Source: Sphaerolaimus hirsutus
Lineage: Eukaryota; Nematoda; Chromadorea; Monhysterida; Sphaerolaimidae
Direction of reading: 5' to 3'
Assembly: GCA_964036195.1 (NCBI GenBank)
Contig: OZ038459.1
Location: 20,767,206-20,831,205, forward strand
DNA: 64,000 nt
A program made the position numbers and the translations under genes. Under the pieces are notes generated by a model, which was not told the DNA's origin, searched no databases, and saw nothing but the letters and a program-made list of their open reading frames with translations. Below, piece after piece: positions 10,401 through 22,380 of the stretch; position 1 is the stretch's first letter; every line of letters starts with the position of its first letter.

Positions 10401-13400
10401 AATTGACACTTAACTTTACATTTGTCATGACAATTGACAAATTGCATTACATTTTACAAATGTGCCCAGCACACTCCACTAGTCCTTCTACTGAAAATGC
10501 AAACCATTCTTATCAATAATTGTAACTTTACACTTGCAGCTAGTTAACAATACATACTGCATGCAACTTTTGAAAAGTAAGGGAAAAATTTGTCACAGGT
10601 TTTTCATGTATATGTTTAATTATAACATTTTTCTGGCCTTGCATGCATGATTCTGATTTTTTGTAAAATTTTTGTACAATTTTTGTAAAATTTTTGTAAA
10701 ATGTGTCATTTTATTATATTAATGACTTTTGGGAATAAAATAAAATAAAATAAAATGAAACAAGAATAAAATAAAAATAAAATAAAATTTTTATACAATT
10801 TTTATACAATTTTACTAAAATGAATTTTTATAAAACCAACCCTGTCCACAACCAACGATGGAAAAAACACAGAAATTGAACACAGAAACTCATTGAGTTT
10901 CTGTGTTTTTGTTTTACACAGAAATACGGAAACTCACAAATTTTGAAAAACTCAAAACTCAAATGAGTTTTTTTGGAGAACACAGAAACACGGAAACACA
11001 GAAAAGTTTTTTGAGTTTTTGAGTTTTTTCAGCAAAGTGGTTGAACACATTTTCAAAATGCACATGAATTGAGTTAAACTAAACAAGATAAGATATGCAT
11101 GTATAGCATGTAAATATGTAGATAATGTATTCATATTTTATGATGGAACAAAAAATAAATTAAAGATGGCATGCACATCTCCTGGTGGACATGTTAAAAT
11201 ATAGTTGTAGTTCAAATCAATTCTGTAGTCTTCCATACAGTGCACATCCATTGAAGAGCTTTGGAGTACCGTAAATTGTCATTTGTGAGTATTTTGTTGA
11301 TGCTGGTGTTGTGATGTGGGTGGATGTCCTCATTGAGGACATTTTTATGGACTTTTTCGACACTTGAATGAATACACATATGTTATGTGGGGTTAAAACA
11401 TGTGCAAAACCAATATTTTATAAGAAAACAGCTGTTTCTACATCAAAATGCTGTAAATCAGAATTTAGTGGAGGAAAACTCGAGTTTTTTGGACAAAAAC
11501 TCGATTTTTTTAAGAAAAAAACTCAAAAAACTCGAGTTTTAACAAAAAAAAACACAGAAATAAAAACAGAGTTACTCAAGTTTTTTTTCGATAAAAAAAC
11601 TCAAAACACAGGTATTCATTTTTGAAAAACTCAAAACACAGAAAGTGTTTTTTTTGGAGAACTTACACATCGTTGTCCACAACACACCCAAAATGTCGCC
11701 GTTTTGGTTGCAAACTTCAGAATAGGCGTCCTATGGAGTCTACTCTATCGTGTTAAAATTTCATTGTGATAGCTCAACTGTAGCTTTAGCTATCGCGTTT
11801 TTCCAGCGGCAACTGAAAATGCCCACCCCTGTATTTACAGCAATTTTTGGCTGGCTGCTAAAATCACATAATAACTCCAATATAAAGGTGTCACAACACA
11901 AGGTGAAATGTTGGCTGATGTGAGTTTCACCAGCGCAAATTGGGGCTTTGCGCTGCGTATGGTTGGTGCTTATTACACCAGTAATCATAGCACCAGATTC
12001 ATGCTAGCCAGGCAGCAAAATGAAGGCAAACGTACCATCATATCTCACATCCGGCGCGAATAAATCTGTAATTCCAATGCTCACTTTGAGTGCATCCACT
12101 CTGCTGCAAGGCAATGTGGTACGGCGACAGTCTGGATTTGTGATCCTCCTTGTAAAGCTAAAGCAGCGACACCTGTTTAAAAACGCGCCAAGTTTTGGAT
12201 GCTATGCAGCAAGAGCCTCTGCTCACAGTGAAACTGTACAGGTACATATTTGTAAAGTTGTTGATTTCCGAGCTGTCTGTATTTCTAATATGTCAAGAAG
12301 TTGACAAATCCATTTTCCTCTGAAAAGTTGACACTTTATTATCAACATTTGGAACATTACGGTGAGCACGAGAGAGCACTCGCAGCTGCCATTTTTATTG
12401 GTTAAATTTAGGAAGTCAATTTCTGTCATCACCATGCACGCACACATTTGTCACTGCCGGCCTGCAGACATTGCCGTGCGCATTCATCAGCAGTGGGCGT
12501 TGATATCATTGGTAGAGTGAAATGATCATTGAGGTATCGCACTTCCGTGTGTATGGCAGCAGAGACAGATGTGGGCTGCAGGGCTGGTTGCCGCTCTCTG
12601 TACTCGCAGATGCCCTGGTGCCTGTGTCACGAGCATAGGCACCATAAGTGCTTGGGCGCATGTGAATGTCACACATTTTGGTGTCACAACAAGCAGAAAT
12701 TTTACTGTCACATTGTGACAGTCACAAGCGTGTAAATATTCTACACACAAAAGTGAAAACACAAAATTAGTTTAAAATCGCTAAAATTTGCTCCATTTTG
12801 CCAATTTTTGCCTTTATAACCACTATTTTAATGATTACTGTATTTCTCCGTTTATAGCACCCCCCGTGCATAACACCCGGGGTGTTATATAGTTTTATAG
12901 CACCCGGGGGTGCTATACAAATTTTTTAAAAATGGCAGAAATTGAATGGTTTGAATACTGTATCTGGCGCCACTCATTGTAATTCCGCGGCACAGCAGGT
13001 GCATATTTTTTACATTGAATCAGCTGCGCTGGGAACCAAAACAGTATGCAGGGGTGTTTGTATTTAGAAAATGAAAGAACATGGTAGTTTTTATGCTTTT
13101 TTTGCTGTTTTGTTTGGTTGAATGTAAATTCCATGTATAGCACCCCCATTGACCTTAGACAATTTCAATTTTTAGGCAATTTTGGACATTTATGTCTAAA
13201 GCAAATTCGACATTTTTGGCTGCCTGCCAACTTCACGTACATATGGGCTCTGATAAAAGAGGTGTCACAAGGTGAAATTTTGGCTAATGTGAATATCACA
13301 ACCTCAAACTGGGACCTTGCGCAATCTATGGTCAAGAGATTTTGAGTGAGAGACACACCACACCGCCAGTTGACAATTTGCTTATACTTGGCGGACCGCA

Positions 13401-16400
13401 AAGTATGCACAGAATCCTACCATAATTTGATGAACTCTTGTGATAAATCTTGTAATTAATTATTCCATGGTAAAAACGTAATACGTATTAAGATGAAAAA
13501 GCTGCATGATTCTTGGTTCATAATCCAGATGGGTTCTGGTAGGTTTCCATTATATACAATGGGGGTAATTCGAGAGGGGGTTAATTCAAGGGGGATAAGT
13601 CGAGGTAATACCTTATATGTCTATAGGGTCTTATACATGGCAGTTTTATTACATTTTTCGACGTCTGCACAGATTTCAAACAAAATTTTAGTAGTGGGAT
13701 TTCCAAAAATTTGGCGAAATAATAACCCCCGCCCCCCCTTGAAATACCCCCGCCCCCCTCGTTTAACCCCCCTCAAAAATCTCACTCGGGTAAAAAACAT
13801 TTGAGTAAATACGGTAATCAGGTGTCACCTTCTATTGGGTGCCTGGGCATATGGTGAATCTACTATACCACTGTAAGGAGGGTAAAACGCTGCAGCAGTA
13901 GTAACATCAAAAGGCCCATTTGGCTCGCCGATTGCCCATTTACTGATGAATCCGCTGTACAATTCCCCATTGACCTGTTCCATGTGGGTGCTGTTCAGCG
14001 CCAGGTGCCAGCCTCTGAGACTCACTCCTGATAGTTCCTGCGTAAAGTGTTGATTTTGCATTGTAATTAGCATTCTAAAAATATCTCAGAGATTTATGTT
14101 TAAAAAGATTAAAGCTGATGTAATGCCAGCAGAAGGCAATGATGAAAATTAAAAATAGAATATTTCATAGATATCCTACAAATAAGCTTTTGAAGGCTGC
14201 AGTACTGTTTGGTAGTGAGTAGTAAGCAATACGATCATAGCATTTGTTGTCAGTGGTTTAGAAAAAATTATGCAAAATTCTAACATTTATGGCACCAAGC
14301 CAATAAATATTATCTGTGTTCCATCCACCAACAAGCTGTGCCACCACATCTGACAGCTGACTATCTATAGGCCAAGCCAGGTGCCCTATGTATCCTGGTA
14401 TGTGACCTGCGTTTTTTGGCATGCAAAAAGTGCATAAGATGTGGTCTTCAAATATTGTCCACTCCTTGCTAAATTTCCCCAACAAACATCAACCAACAGT
14501 GAACCATTTCCAGACACCATTACTTTGTGATTCAGGTCTAAAATGCTAGATTAAAAAAATACCTAGTATTTATGATTTTACATCTTTTTAGCAATGGAGA
14601 TATATAAAAGAGATTTTGGTGCAAATTTCTATGAAAAAATCAACTTAAATTGAACTGATAACTTTCCCATAAGGTTGGTTGATAAAATGATACCCTGGGT
14701 AAATTCAAGGGTAAAACAAAAAAAATCTGATAACAAACCAGTGCACTTGTCAGCAACTTGGTACCAGTTTGAGCCAGTGACTCCCTCATCCCAAAACACG
14801 TAGCACGAGCCATCGTGGAACACACTCGGCTTTCCAGTTACATTCAAGTTGCAGATACCTTCCAAAGTATCTGCACATAATTTGAGATTTAATTTGCATC
14901 AAATCAAATCAAATAGGTTTACTTGTCTCAGACCACAAAAGCCAAATGCAAGTAAAATACACAATACATACCCATCGACTACTCCTATTTGCGGTCCTAG
15001 TAGGTGAGTTTTCGGGCGCATTGTAAACATAGTTGGTGGGGAAAAATATAGAGAAAACACCTAATCTACTTACTACCTTACTATAGAGTGAGTGGCAGAC
15101 AACATTGCCAAAAAACACCGAAAAACAAAACACTAGCACCCCACGACCCGGGTTTGTCCACGCTTAAAACAATTGACAGCGTTTGAGTAAAAATAACGAA
15201 AATAGGAAAGGAAAATCAACAAGCTATAGTCTGATGTTAAGTAAAAATCATAATCGTCATTATAAAGTCTCATTAGTCACAAAAGTCTAATTTTCATGCA
15301 GAGTTTTCCTCTTACTATTCCAGAGTTTTTCCAACTATTTGCTTTGTTTGACATTATTGAAAACTGGTTTGCAAAATGCTTGATTCCCAGGATTGAATTG
15401 TTAAGTGAAATATTTCTCAATTGCTCGACATCTCTTACTTCATGTTGCTACTCATCAGACCTTTCCAAGTGTCACATTTATCACCTTTTTTCACTTTCCA
15501 TCACTCCCATCATTACCAGAAAAGCATCATCAACATCGCGCGTTGTTGTGTCACACACTAAAAACCTCAGAATTGTAAAAACCTTTGCAAATTTAATACA
15601 GGTTTGTACAGTGTAGGTATACATTGTTCTTCTATTTATCCAGAGTCAGCGTACTGGCTAACCAGGGTTCCCGCTCGCAAACGATGAACCGTCGCAGCGT
15701 TCCCCCCAGTTTTCCAGTACTCTGGCCAGATTACCCAGGTGTTGTGACGCATCAATATGTGTAAATCAATATGTTGCATGTGTAAATGTTTATGAGTTTA
15801 TGTTAACAGAACTAACGATCTGGTAGAGGGGCGCTCTCGTTGTAGACAAAATATGCATCATTGTCAAGTGGAGTTATTAACGCAATTCGGTGGGAACCCT
15901 GCAAAAATTTACCATATTTCTATGGAGCACAGAAAGTGTTTTCCTTCTATTGATTGGTATTTTTATGAAAAAACGGTAATTTGTCACAGTTTCTTCATTA
16001 TGTAAAGAAAAACTTGCTCCAATAATTTTTTATTTAACAATAATAATGTCAAAATTCATCAACAACACTAATAATAGGCACTTCTATAATTTAAGCAGCT
16101 TGACTCCACTTTAGCCACAACCACAGCCATTTGAATAATTTTTAAAACCACTTCTGCAACATATCTATATTAAACCATTTATATAAGTAGCAGATACATA
16201 GCATAGCAGTGCAGTCACTTTTTATTCCCCATTGATTTCACTGTAAAATATTTTCTGTACTCAGGTAAATACTTTTAAAAAGTATGCATAAAGGTACAAA
16301 AGAGTACACAGGTACTTTTTCAGAGGAAATGTAAACATCAGTACTTGAGTACTTTCAAGTTAATGTAAATATGGTTTAACAATTATGGTGGTAAAGTGAC

Positions 16401-17040
16401 AATTTGTATACAGGGCCCAATAAAGGGGGTAATGCCCCCAGCTAACTCTAAGGAGAGTTTAGATAGTTGGAAGATATATGGTGGTTTATTTAATTAATCT
16501 GAATTCAGGGTCCTGAACGGAGTATAAACCATCAGGAAGAAAATGTCAAACATGTTCCAGCCTACATTTAGGCCAGCCTGCCTGAGCTTCTCGGCTGCGT
16601 GCTCGAGTGGCAGTTTGAACCAGGCCAACTTGGCACCGGGCCAGAGGAGTTGGCACTTGTCCCAGGCCTGCGTCCAGTTCAGCTGGTTGTCTGTGGTGCC
16701 GAAGTAGCACTGCTCGTCCACCAGCGCGCTGCCGGACACCCCCGCCTCTGCTCCCTTCGCTGCGCACTGCCCACCAAACACTGACCGCACCTTGTCTGGT
16801 TAGTAGAATGGTTCAGTTTCAGTGATACAAAACTGTCTTTATTGCAGGTGCATTCATGTCAAATCAAGCATTGTCCTTGATTATGTAAAATTAAAATAAA
16901 GTAAAAAAAAAAATTGAGGTAAAGTGTAGACCTCTAGGGTTGCCTTGGTGCACCAATTGCTGCTCCACTGCTGCACTGACGCTGGCCACAACAAATACCA
17001 CTTTTACAAACAGCACACCCATGGTTGAATTTTTTGACAT
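7490..17040 (-). CDS. Gene B: secreted CTLD-CTLD-PAN protein, complete, 9 exons, 400 aa
   Basis: Exons, all minus: 16932-17040, 16566-16795, 15817-15898, 14739-14870, 14285-14406, 13829-14037, 8556-8608, 7688-7832, 7490-7610. Lengths sum to 1203 bp (400 codons plus stop) and every junction keeps phase (1,0,1,1,0,2,1,2). Residues 1-24 form a signal peptide (MSKNSTMGVLFVKVVFVV...). Residues 66-84 (C..W..AWDKC) start a first, shortened CTLD-like region. Residues 163-265 form a second (SCYVFW, NWYQVADKC, YWLGA, EPN at 263-265). Residues 295-345 are a Ser/Thr/Pro-rich linker. C355, C359, C365 and C377 with SCVSFDFSSALQQCKLY look like a PAN/apple domain end. The cysteines that normally follow EPN in a CTLD, and WND, are missing. 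Likely extracellular and disulfide-bonded; ligand unknown. Introns are packed with transposons. Gene C is its duplicate. Confidence 0.88.
8749..9162. mobile_element. C-rich TIR element in intron 6 of gene B
   Basis: CCGTATTACC.../...GGTAATACGG termini with TA flanks, and G-rich/C-rich sub-repeats at both ends. The copy-2 counterpart is 40075-40491. After it, 9163-9560 is a run of roughly 25-bp degenerate repeats (AACTCCCGTAAACTCAGCCCCTAA type). Confidence 0.7.
9163..9560. repeat. Degenerate tandem repeat (AACTCCTGTAAACTCAGCCCCTAATTT type)
   Basis: About 15 imperfect units with alternating AAACTC and CAGCCCCTAATTT words. The same array is in copy 2 (40500-41280, interrupted there by a transposon at 40711-41112). 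Two units also occur beside the minisatellite at about 22380-22435. No coding capacity. Confidence 0.7.
9821..10844. mobile_element. CAGGGTTGG-terminal hAT-like element
   Basis: 1024 bp; TIRs CAGGGTTGG and CCAACCCTG; 8-bp duplication TCCACAAC (9813-9820, 10845-10852). Subterminal arrays of AAAATAAAATAAAA words. The centre (about 10080-10460) is a large palindrome of TGTCATG/AAAGTGT words around a TATCCAAATCTTATG core, probably another nested element. Absent from duplication copy 2 at about 41550, which has a single TCCACAAC. Confidence 0.85.
10853..11675. mobile_element. CAACGATGG-terminal hAT-like element, at the same target
   Basis: 823 bp, with the 8-bp duplication TCCACAAC (10845-10852, 11676-11683). 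It begins directly after the right-hand duplication of the element at 9821-10844. ACTCAAA/ACACAGAAA sub-repeats fill both ends. Absent from copy 2. No transposase. Confidence 0.85.
12840..13140. mobile_element. Decayed TIR element with TATAGCACCCC sub-repeats
   Basis: Left end CTGTATTTCTCCGTTTATAG and inverted copies of TATAGCACCCC(GG) inside and near 13137-13145. It follows the pattern of the CCGTATT group with a different sub-repeat. The right terminus is not clear. Confidence 0.4.
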
Positions 17041-17527
17041 TTTTTTGCAAAATAATATTGCTTTGAGGGTGATATTGGTCAGTGCCTACAGCATCGTGTT
17101 TGGACTGTATGGTTTCATTCTATAATCCAAAATATGATGTTTCAAAATGGCTGGGACAGTAAAAATTTTTCAACTGAACAAAAATACATATTTGAGTAAT
17201 TATGTATTGTATGTTCTTCAGAATTTTGTTTTCTCTATTGCTGTGTCAAATCTTACCGTATTTCTCCAAGTATAATTCCTGGGTACTATACAAATTTGGG
17301 GTCTTTTTCAAACACTTTCCAAGTTCTGTGCATAGTGCCCGGGCACTATGCAATTAACCTAATTTTACACCTAATATTTCTCTATAAAAGAAAAGCTGGT
17401 TTCATGGTTGCACGAGAACGAGACACTCAACCAGATACGTGCAACAGACACGCGTGCGCGCCGCAATGCACCGCTTTTGAGGCACCAATTTCTTTCATAC
17501 TTAGAACTATTTACTTAGGTACTTAAG

Positions 17528-17772
17528 TAGGGTGTCAACTTGTCCGTTTTCCGTTTCCATTTCCGTTTTCCGGTAAGTACAAGAAATTTTTCTGTTTCCG
17601 ATTTTTGGCAAGTGCAATTTTTTTCCGTTTCCGCTTTCCGCAGGCAAAATTCTTCCGTTTCCGCTTCCCGCAGGCAAATTTTTTTCCATTTCCATTACCG
17701 TTTTCCACCAAGTGCAAAAAATTATCCGTTTCCGTTTCCGTTTTCCCTAAAAAAAGTTTTGTTCACACCCTA
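17528..17772. mobile_element. TAGGGTGTC-terminal hAT-like MITE built of TTTTCCG repeats
   Basis: 245 bp; ends TAGGGTGTC and (decayed) ACACCCTA; 8-bp duplication TACTTAAG (17520-17527, 17773-17780). Almost wholly made of CCGTTTTCC/TTTCCG words, with opposite polarity of flanking words at each end. The copy-2 counterpart lies at about 49318-49611 and has lost its left terminus. A related run lies at 28638-29060. Confidence 0.75.
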
Positions 17773-17820
17773 TACTTAAGTAATCCGCTTTGTTTGCCAA
17801 AAATATGTTGTGCTTTGTAT

Positions 17821-18616
17821 CAGAGTTGCAAAAGCGTATTTACGCTTACCCGAAATACCCGGGTAAATGGGTATTTATACTTACGCTTACGCTTACGCTT
17901 TCATAAAATACCTGTACGCTTTATTACGCTTTCCCGGCTGAAATACCCGGGTACTAAAAGCGTAAAAAGTTTTTCACATAGTCCGGTTTCATGCTTTTGT
18001 AAAAAGTGTAAAAACTACAAAAAAGTGAACGAAACTGTATACAAAAAAAGACTGCATGTGTGCAGTAATGCGCTGGAAATAACGGCACATGTACAAATTG
18101 TGTCGCAATATGAATGTCTCTTGTATACTGTGTCGTCGGGCATTTTACTTAAATAGATTTAGATGGCAATGGCTTCAGAATAGAAATTTTGTGGCTGAAA
18201 ATGCACGACGTCTGAGTTCGAAAATGAAGATGACATAAGTGTATCTTATGTTTCGCTATTAGAAGAAATGTGGTAAGTATTTATGAGGATTAGGTATAAA
18301 TACATCGCAAAAATGTACAACATAAAGTCTGAGTGCGGAAATGAAGATTAATTAACTGTCGCTGTCGATTAAGTGCTATCAACATTTTAGGGTAAACTAC
18401 CAAGTAGACATCTGAAAAATGTCGCTGAAAGCTTGATTTTGAACGAATCCTCTGAGAAAAAACTCATTGAAATTTTTTTACGCTTATGCTTTATTTTACG
18501 CTTTCCTAGGTATTTAAAAAATACCTTACGCTTATAGTATTCACACTCAAAATTTGGAAAGTGTATTTACGCTAACGCTTACGCTTTCCAAAAATACAGG
18601 TATTTTAACAACTCTG
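17821..18616. mobile_element. CAGAGTTG-terminal hAT-like element, copy 1
   Basis: 796 bp; TIRs CAGAGTTG and CAACTCTG; 8-bp duplication CTTTGTAT (17813-17820, 18617-18624). The empty site is in copy 2 at about 49665. Ends are arrays of GCGTAAG/ACGCTTA and GGGTATTT words. No transposase. Family members are at 31134-32190, 37799-38567 and 51882-52679. Confidence 0.9.
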
Positions 18617-19234
18617 CTTTGTATAATGCCCAGGCACTATGCATGTAACTTTTTGCAATGTAATGTGCCCCGGGCACTATGATTGGGGGCAATTATATTC
18701 AGAGACATGCGGTAGTGATGTTTTTACCAATTATTGTACATCTTTGTAGATAAATAATTTTTTAGATTTATTACATCATGATAACTTTTATAACAGAATA
18801 CCGATATTTATTTTTTAGCTATTGTTACATTTGCGCTCAAAACTCACTGCCTCAGTTATTCCGGTACATACAAAGGGTCTACCCAATATTTGATGAGTGG
18901 CATGAATAATTTTCGCGATTATAAGTTTTCTGTCATGTCGATGAGCTTTTTGGGCTTGAATTTGATAACTCAAATAATTGTAGCGGCGCTGGGACGATCC
19001 TTGATCAACTGAACACGATTTTTTTGACAGTCAAATAAAAACTCGGCGGACATGAAACTAGTCAGTTGTTCGGCCCTTGGTTACCAATGACGTACCTATG
19101 TTCATTAATTCAAACTTGAATGGACGGATTATATTCTGTTCACGATGCATTTGATTCAATCTGACTTTTTATGCGACAACGATATGAGTTTGATAGGCTT
19201 ATGGTTATAGAAAGTCCGATTGTAAGGTCTTAGG

Positions 19235-20776
19235 TAGTGATGTAAAAGCGCCATGGCGCTAGCGCCAAACCGAAAAGCGCCATGGCGCTTTTGGCGCTTG
19301 GCGCCTTTTTGCCGTGGCGCAGTTGGCGCTTGGCGCCGAGACCTCCAAAAGCGCCATGGCGCTTTTGGCGCTTGGCGCTATAAAGCCGTGGCGCCATTGG
19401 CGCTTGGCGCTCACACTTAAAAAGCGCCAAAAAAGCGCCATACCGTCAGTGTACGTTTTCGATAGGTGGCATCAAATAAGCCATCAAAAAATGAAATGAT
19501 TGTTGTTTTTGTTCATTCCAATTTTTCCATCACCTAACAATTATGGTACACACAGACAAATTTCATTGATTGGTAAAAGCAAAATTTCACTTGCTTGAAA
19601 ATAGTCACCTACTGAAAATTTCTGCATTCAGAGTAAAACTACCTATACAGCATGCTGAATGTACACTTTACAATCATACCTATCATCATATCACATTTAT
19701 TTTTATGACATTCATTTTAGGATGCTTATCAGATCTGAGTAAAAAACGTGCTTCATCACATTACTTTTTTATTTACTGTATGTCCTTCAATATGATCCCT
19801 TGAAAAAAAACCTGAATAACTCCCCCTGTTGGCCAGGTAAGGAAAAATACCCCCCTTGAATAGCGCCCCCATCTGGGTATTTGATATGTACCTATATCCA
19901 CAATGTGTTAATTGAATGCCAATGAAGTCAAATTTTTGAATGGATACCTTGTTTTTGTTGTTGTTGAACTATCAAATATACTCGGCGGACATGATACTCT
20001 GCCCTCGCACTGATTTATGTCTCACGTTGGAAGCGTGCCAATGATTGTTAAATCATGCGATTTCCACAAAAATATGAAAAATTTATCGATGTGAAATTGT
20101 TTGTGAATAACATTATAACAACAATCAACTTTGTCATCTTTAAATAAAACTCGCACGCGTTAACCATCGTTGGCACACTTCCAGCTGGAACCACGCGTGC
20201 AAGGTGTAAAGTAACCGGAGTATACCTGGATTACATTAGTTTATGGAATGCATTCATACAATGAATAAAGTGCATGTTCGAAGGAAAAAATCATTCCCCC
20301 TAGAATAACACCCCCTTGAATACCCCCTCCAAAACTTCGGACAAAATAACAACTTCTCTGGGGTCTTATTTGAGGATATAGGGTACTACGGTGCTTACAT
20401 TCACTGCGAGTAATTTTTTTGCACAAATTTTCACGCAGCTTTATTCATTAAGTAGGGGAACAGCTTTGTGTATTTAGCGTCCAGTTCGATCCATATAAAT
20501 ACATACAACGTATTTACCATGTAACTTTAGTTATTGATGTACCTAGCTAATTAAAAATCGGCCAAGAAATTTTTGGCGCTGGCGCTATTGGCGCTTGGCG
20601 CCATTGTCCTCTGGCGCCATTGGCGCTTGGCGCTACGGTCTGGAAAAGCGCCATGGCGCTTTTGGCGCTTGGCGCTAAAATCGTTTGGCGCCATTGGCCC
20701 TTGGCGCCGCAATGGGAAAAGCGCCATGGCGCTTTTGGCGCTTGGCGCCGAAACTCTGGCGCCTTTTATATCACTA
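19235..20776. mobile_element. GGCGCC-arm hAT-like element, second complete copy
   Basis: 1542 bp; ends TAGTGATGTAAAAGCGCCA and its inverse (..TTTTATATCACTA); 8-bp duplication GTCTTAGG (19227-19234, 20777-20784). Copy 2 has the empty site at about 51707. Arms at 19250-19440 and 20570-20765 are GGCGCC/AGCGCT arrays. The interior holds a decayed C-rich element (about 19800-20385) and a MITE related to 34760-35006 (about 19976-20225). No ORF of note. Confidence 0.88.
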
Positions 20777-21088
20777 GTCTTAGGTCAGATCTAATCGTCG
20801 CAGACCCGATAAATTCCTCCAAAAATATACGTGTGAATTTGGCACACATTCAAGTTGCTTGCGTTTCATCTAAACCCCTGAAAAAATAAACCCCCCTGGG
20901 GGTACTTCGAGGAAATACAGTAGATCAAAATGATTAAACAAAAAGTGGACTGACGCAATTCCAAATGACAAATTTGTCAAGAGTTGTAATCAAAATGTAA
21001 ACCAGAGGCAAAAAGACGGATGACTGGACAAGCAGATACCGCCAACCGCCAAAATCGCCATGGTGCTTGTCCGTCACGTGGGTGCACT

Positions 21089-21293
21089 GATACGCACATC
21101 TGCCCGTTACGCACATTTGCCCGTTTTTTTCACTTGACACTTTTCCAAGTGGTTTTCAGTTATGAGTGAAATGAAAAAAGTTCACCAATGTCATTGCGCA
21201 ACTTTTTTTCACTTTACTCATATCTGAAAATCACTTGAAAAAGTGTCAAGTGAAAAAACGGGCAAATGTGTGTAACGGGCAGATGTGCGTATC
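21089..21293. mobile_element. Palindromic 0.2-kb element (GATACGCACATCTGCCCG ends)
   Basis: Two arms of about 100 bp are near-perfect inverted copies, joined around the TTCACC/AATGTCATTG region, so the strand could fold into one long hairpin. The copy-2 counterpart is 52823-53026. No ORF. Confidence 0.65.
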
Positions 21294-21350
21294 AGGCCTG
21301 CCCCGTCTATCACTTCACTGGTGGTAAATATATGCAGAGTTGTTATAAAC

Positions 21351-21822
21351 TAGCAGGATTCTCTCCGACCTTCGGTCGGGTTTTGTGGTTCTCTACAATT
21401 AATACCATTGGAGAAAATATGATACTTTAGTTAAGTTTGCCCACATGCTAGGCATGTGTTTTGAAATGCGGTATGTAATCTACCAACAATAACAAGACCA
21501 ATACCAAAGATGCAATGTTTTGGAATGGATTTTTGTAAACTTCTGTAAAATGGTTGGGCATGAAACTGCCCAAAAATGGGACCCCCTAGGGCCCCACAAA
21601 TATGGCACCCCCTGAGGAGCAGCAAAAAATGGCACCCCTTAGGGACCCCCCAAAAATGGCACCCCTTAGGGACCCCCCAAAAATAGCACCCCTGGGGACC
21701 CCCCAAACATGGCACCCCCTAGGAACCCCCACAAAAATGGCACCCCCTGGGGACCCACCCAAAGTTGGCTCCCCCTGGTGACTCTACAAAACCCAACTGA
21801 AGGTTGGAGAGAATCCTGCTTT
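21351..21822. repeat. Inverted repeat bracketing part of the minisatellite
   Basis: AGCAGGATTCTCTCC..GGTTTT at 21351-21387 recurs inverted at about 21786-21820 with a few mismatches. It starts exactly where the segmental duplication ends, and the right arm sits inside the minisatellite. Confidence 0.55.
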
Positions 21823-22380
21823 AGGTACCCACTTCTCAGAGGCTTGCAAAAACTGACACCCCAATGGGGACCCCCCTCCAAATGGCACCCCCTGGGGAAC
21901 CCCCCAAAAGTGGCACCCCCTGGGAACCACCCAAAAATGGGACCCCCTAGGGCCCCACAAATATGGCACCCCCTGAGGACCACCAGAAAATGGCACCCCT
22001 TAGGGACCCCCTAAAAATGGGACCCCCCAAAAATAGCACCCCCTGGGGACCCCCCAAACATGGCACCCCCTAGGAACCCCCACAAAAATGGCACCCCCTG
22101 GGGACCCACCCAAAGTTGGCTCCCCCTGGGGACTCTCCAAAAATGGCACCCCCCTGGGGACCCCCCCCTCAAAATGGCACCCCATATGGACCCCCCCCCC
22201 CCGCAAAAAAAAGTATAGCACCCCCTGAGGACCACCAAAAAATGGCACCCCTGGGGACCACCCAAAAAATGGCATCCCATGTGGACCCCCTTGAAATGGC
22301 ACCCCCATATGTACCTCCAGAAAATGGCACCCCCTGGAGACCCCCCAAAAATGGCACCCCATGGGGACCCCCTCTAAATC
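21560..22380. repeat. Minisatellite, unit about 27 bp (ATGGCACCCCCTGGGGACC..)
   Basis: About 25-30 diverged units of ATGGCACCCCCTGGGGACCCCCCAA type with small length changes. Because the unit is a multiple of three, ORFs of 70-135 codons open on both strands (for example 22000-22362 minus, 22116-22523 plus). These are repeat by-products, not genes. An unrelated 80-bp stretch interrupts it at about 21779-21860. Confidence 0.85.

Larger units (their letters stand above)
17256..18712. mobile_element. CCGTATTTCTCCAAG TIR element, carrying two hAT-like insertions
   Basis: Begins CCGTATTTCTCCAAGTATAA and ends with the decayed complement (GGAGACATACGG in copy 2), with TA flanks. Internal sub-repeats CTGGGTACTAT/GCCCGGGCACTAT. 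The copy-2 counterpart 49047-49738 lacks the 796-bp insertion at 17821-18616. It lies just upstream of gene B. Confidence 0.65.
3363..21348. repeat. Segmental duplication, copy 1
   Basis: From within exon 1 of gene A to about 21348 the sequence is collinear with 33588-53077, differing mainly by insertions specific to one copy. Coding exons of genes B and C differ at about 19 of 1203 positions by my count, so the duplication is fairly recent. Insertions private to this copy are 5001-7372, 9821-10844 + 10853-11675, 17821-18616 and 19235-20776. The remaining DNA is intronic or old repeat. The stretch 3456-4701 has no gene: it is A/T-rich DNA with short GTACTTTT-type repeats. Confidence 0.85.

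Noticed and set aside
17535..17779. Phe/Arg-rich and Lys/Asn-rich ORFs over the TTTTCCG run (also 28841-29274, 49203-49788)
   Set aside because: Low-complexity translation of TTTTCCG repeats on both strands.
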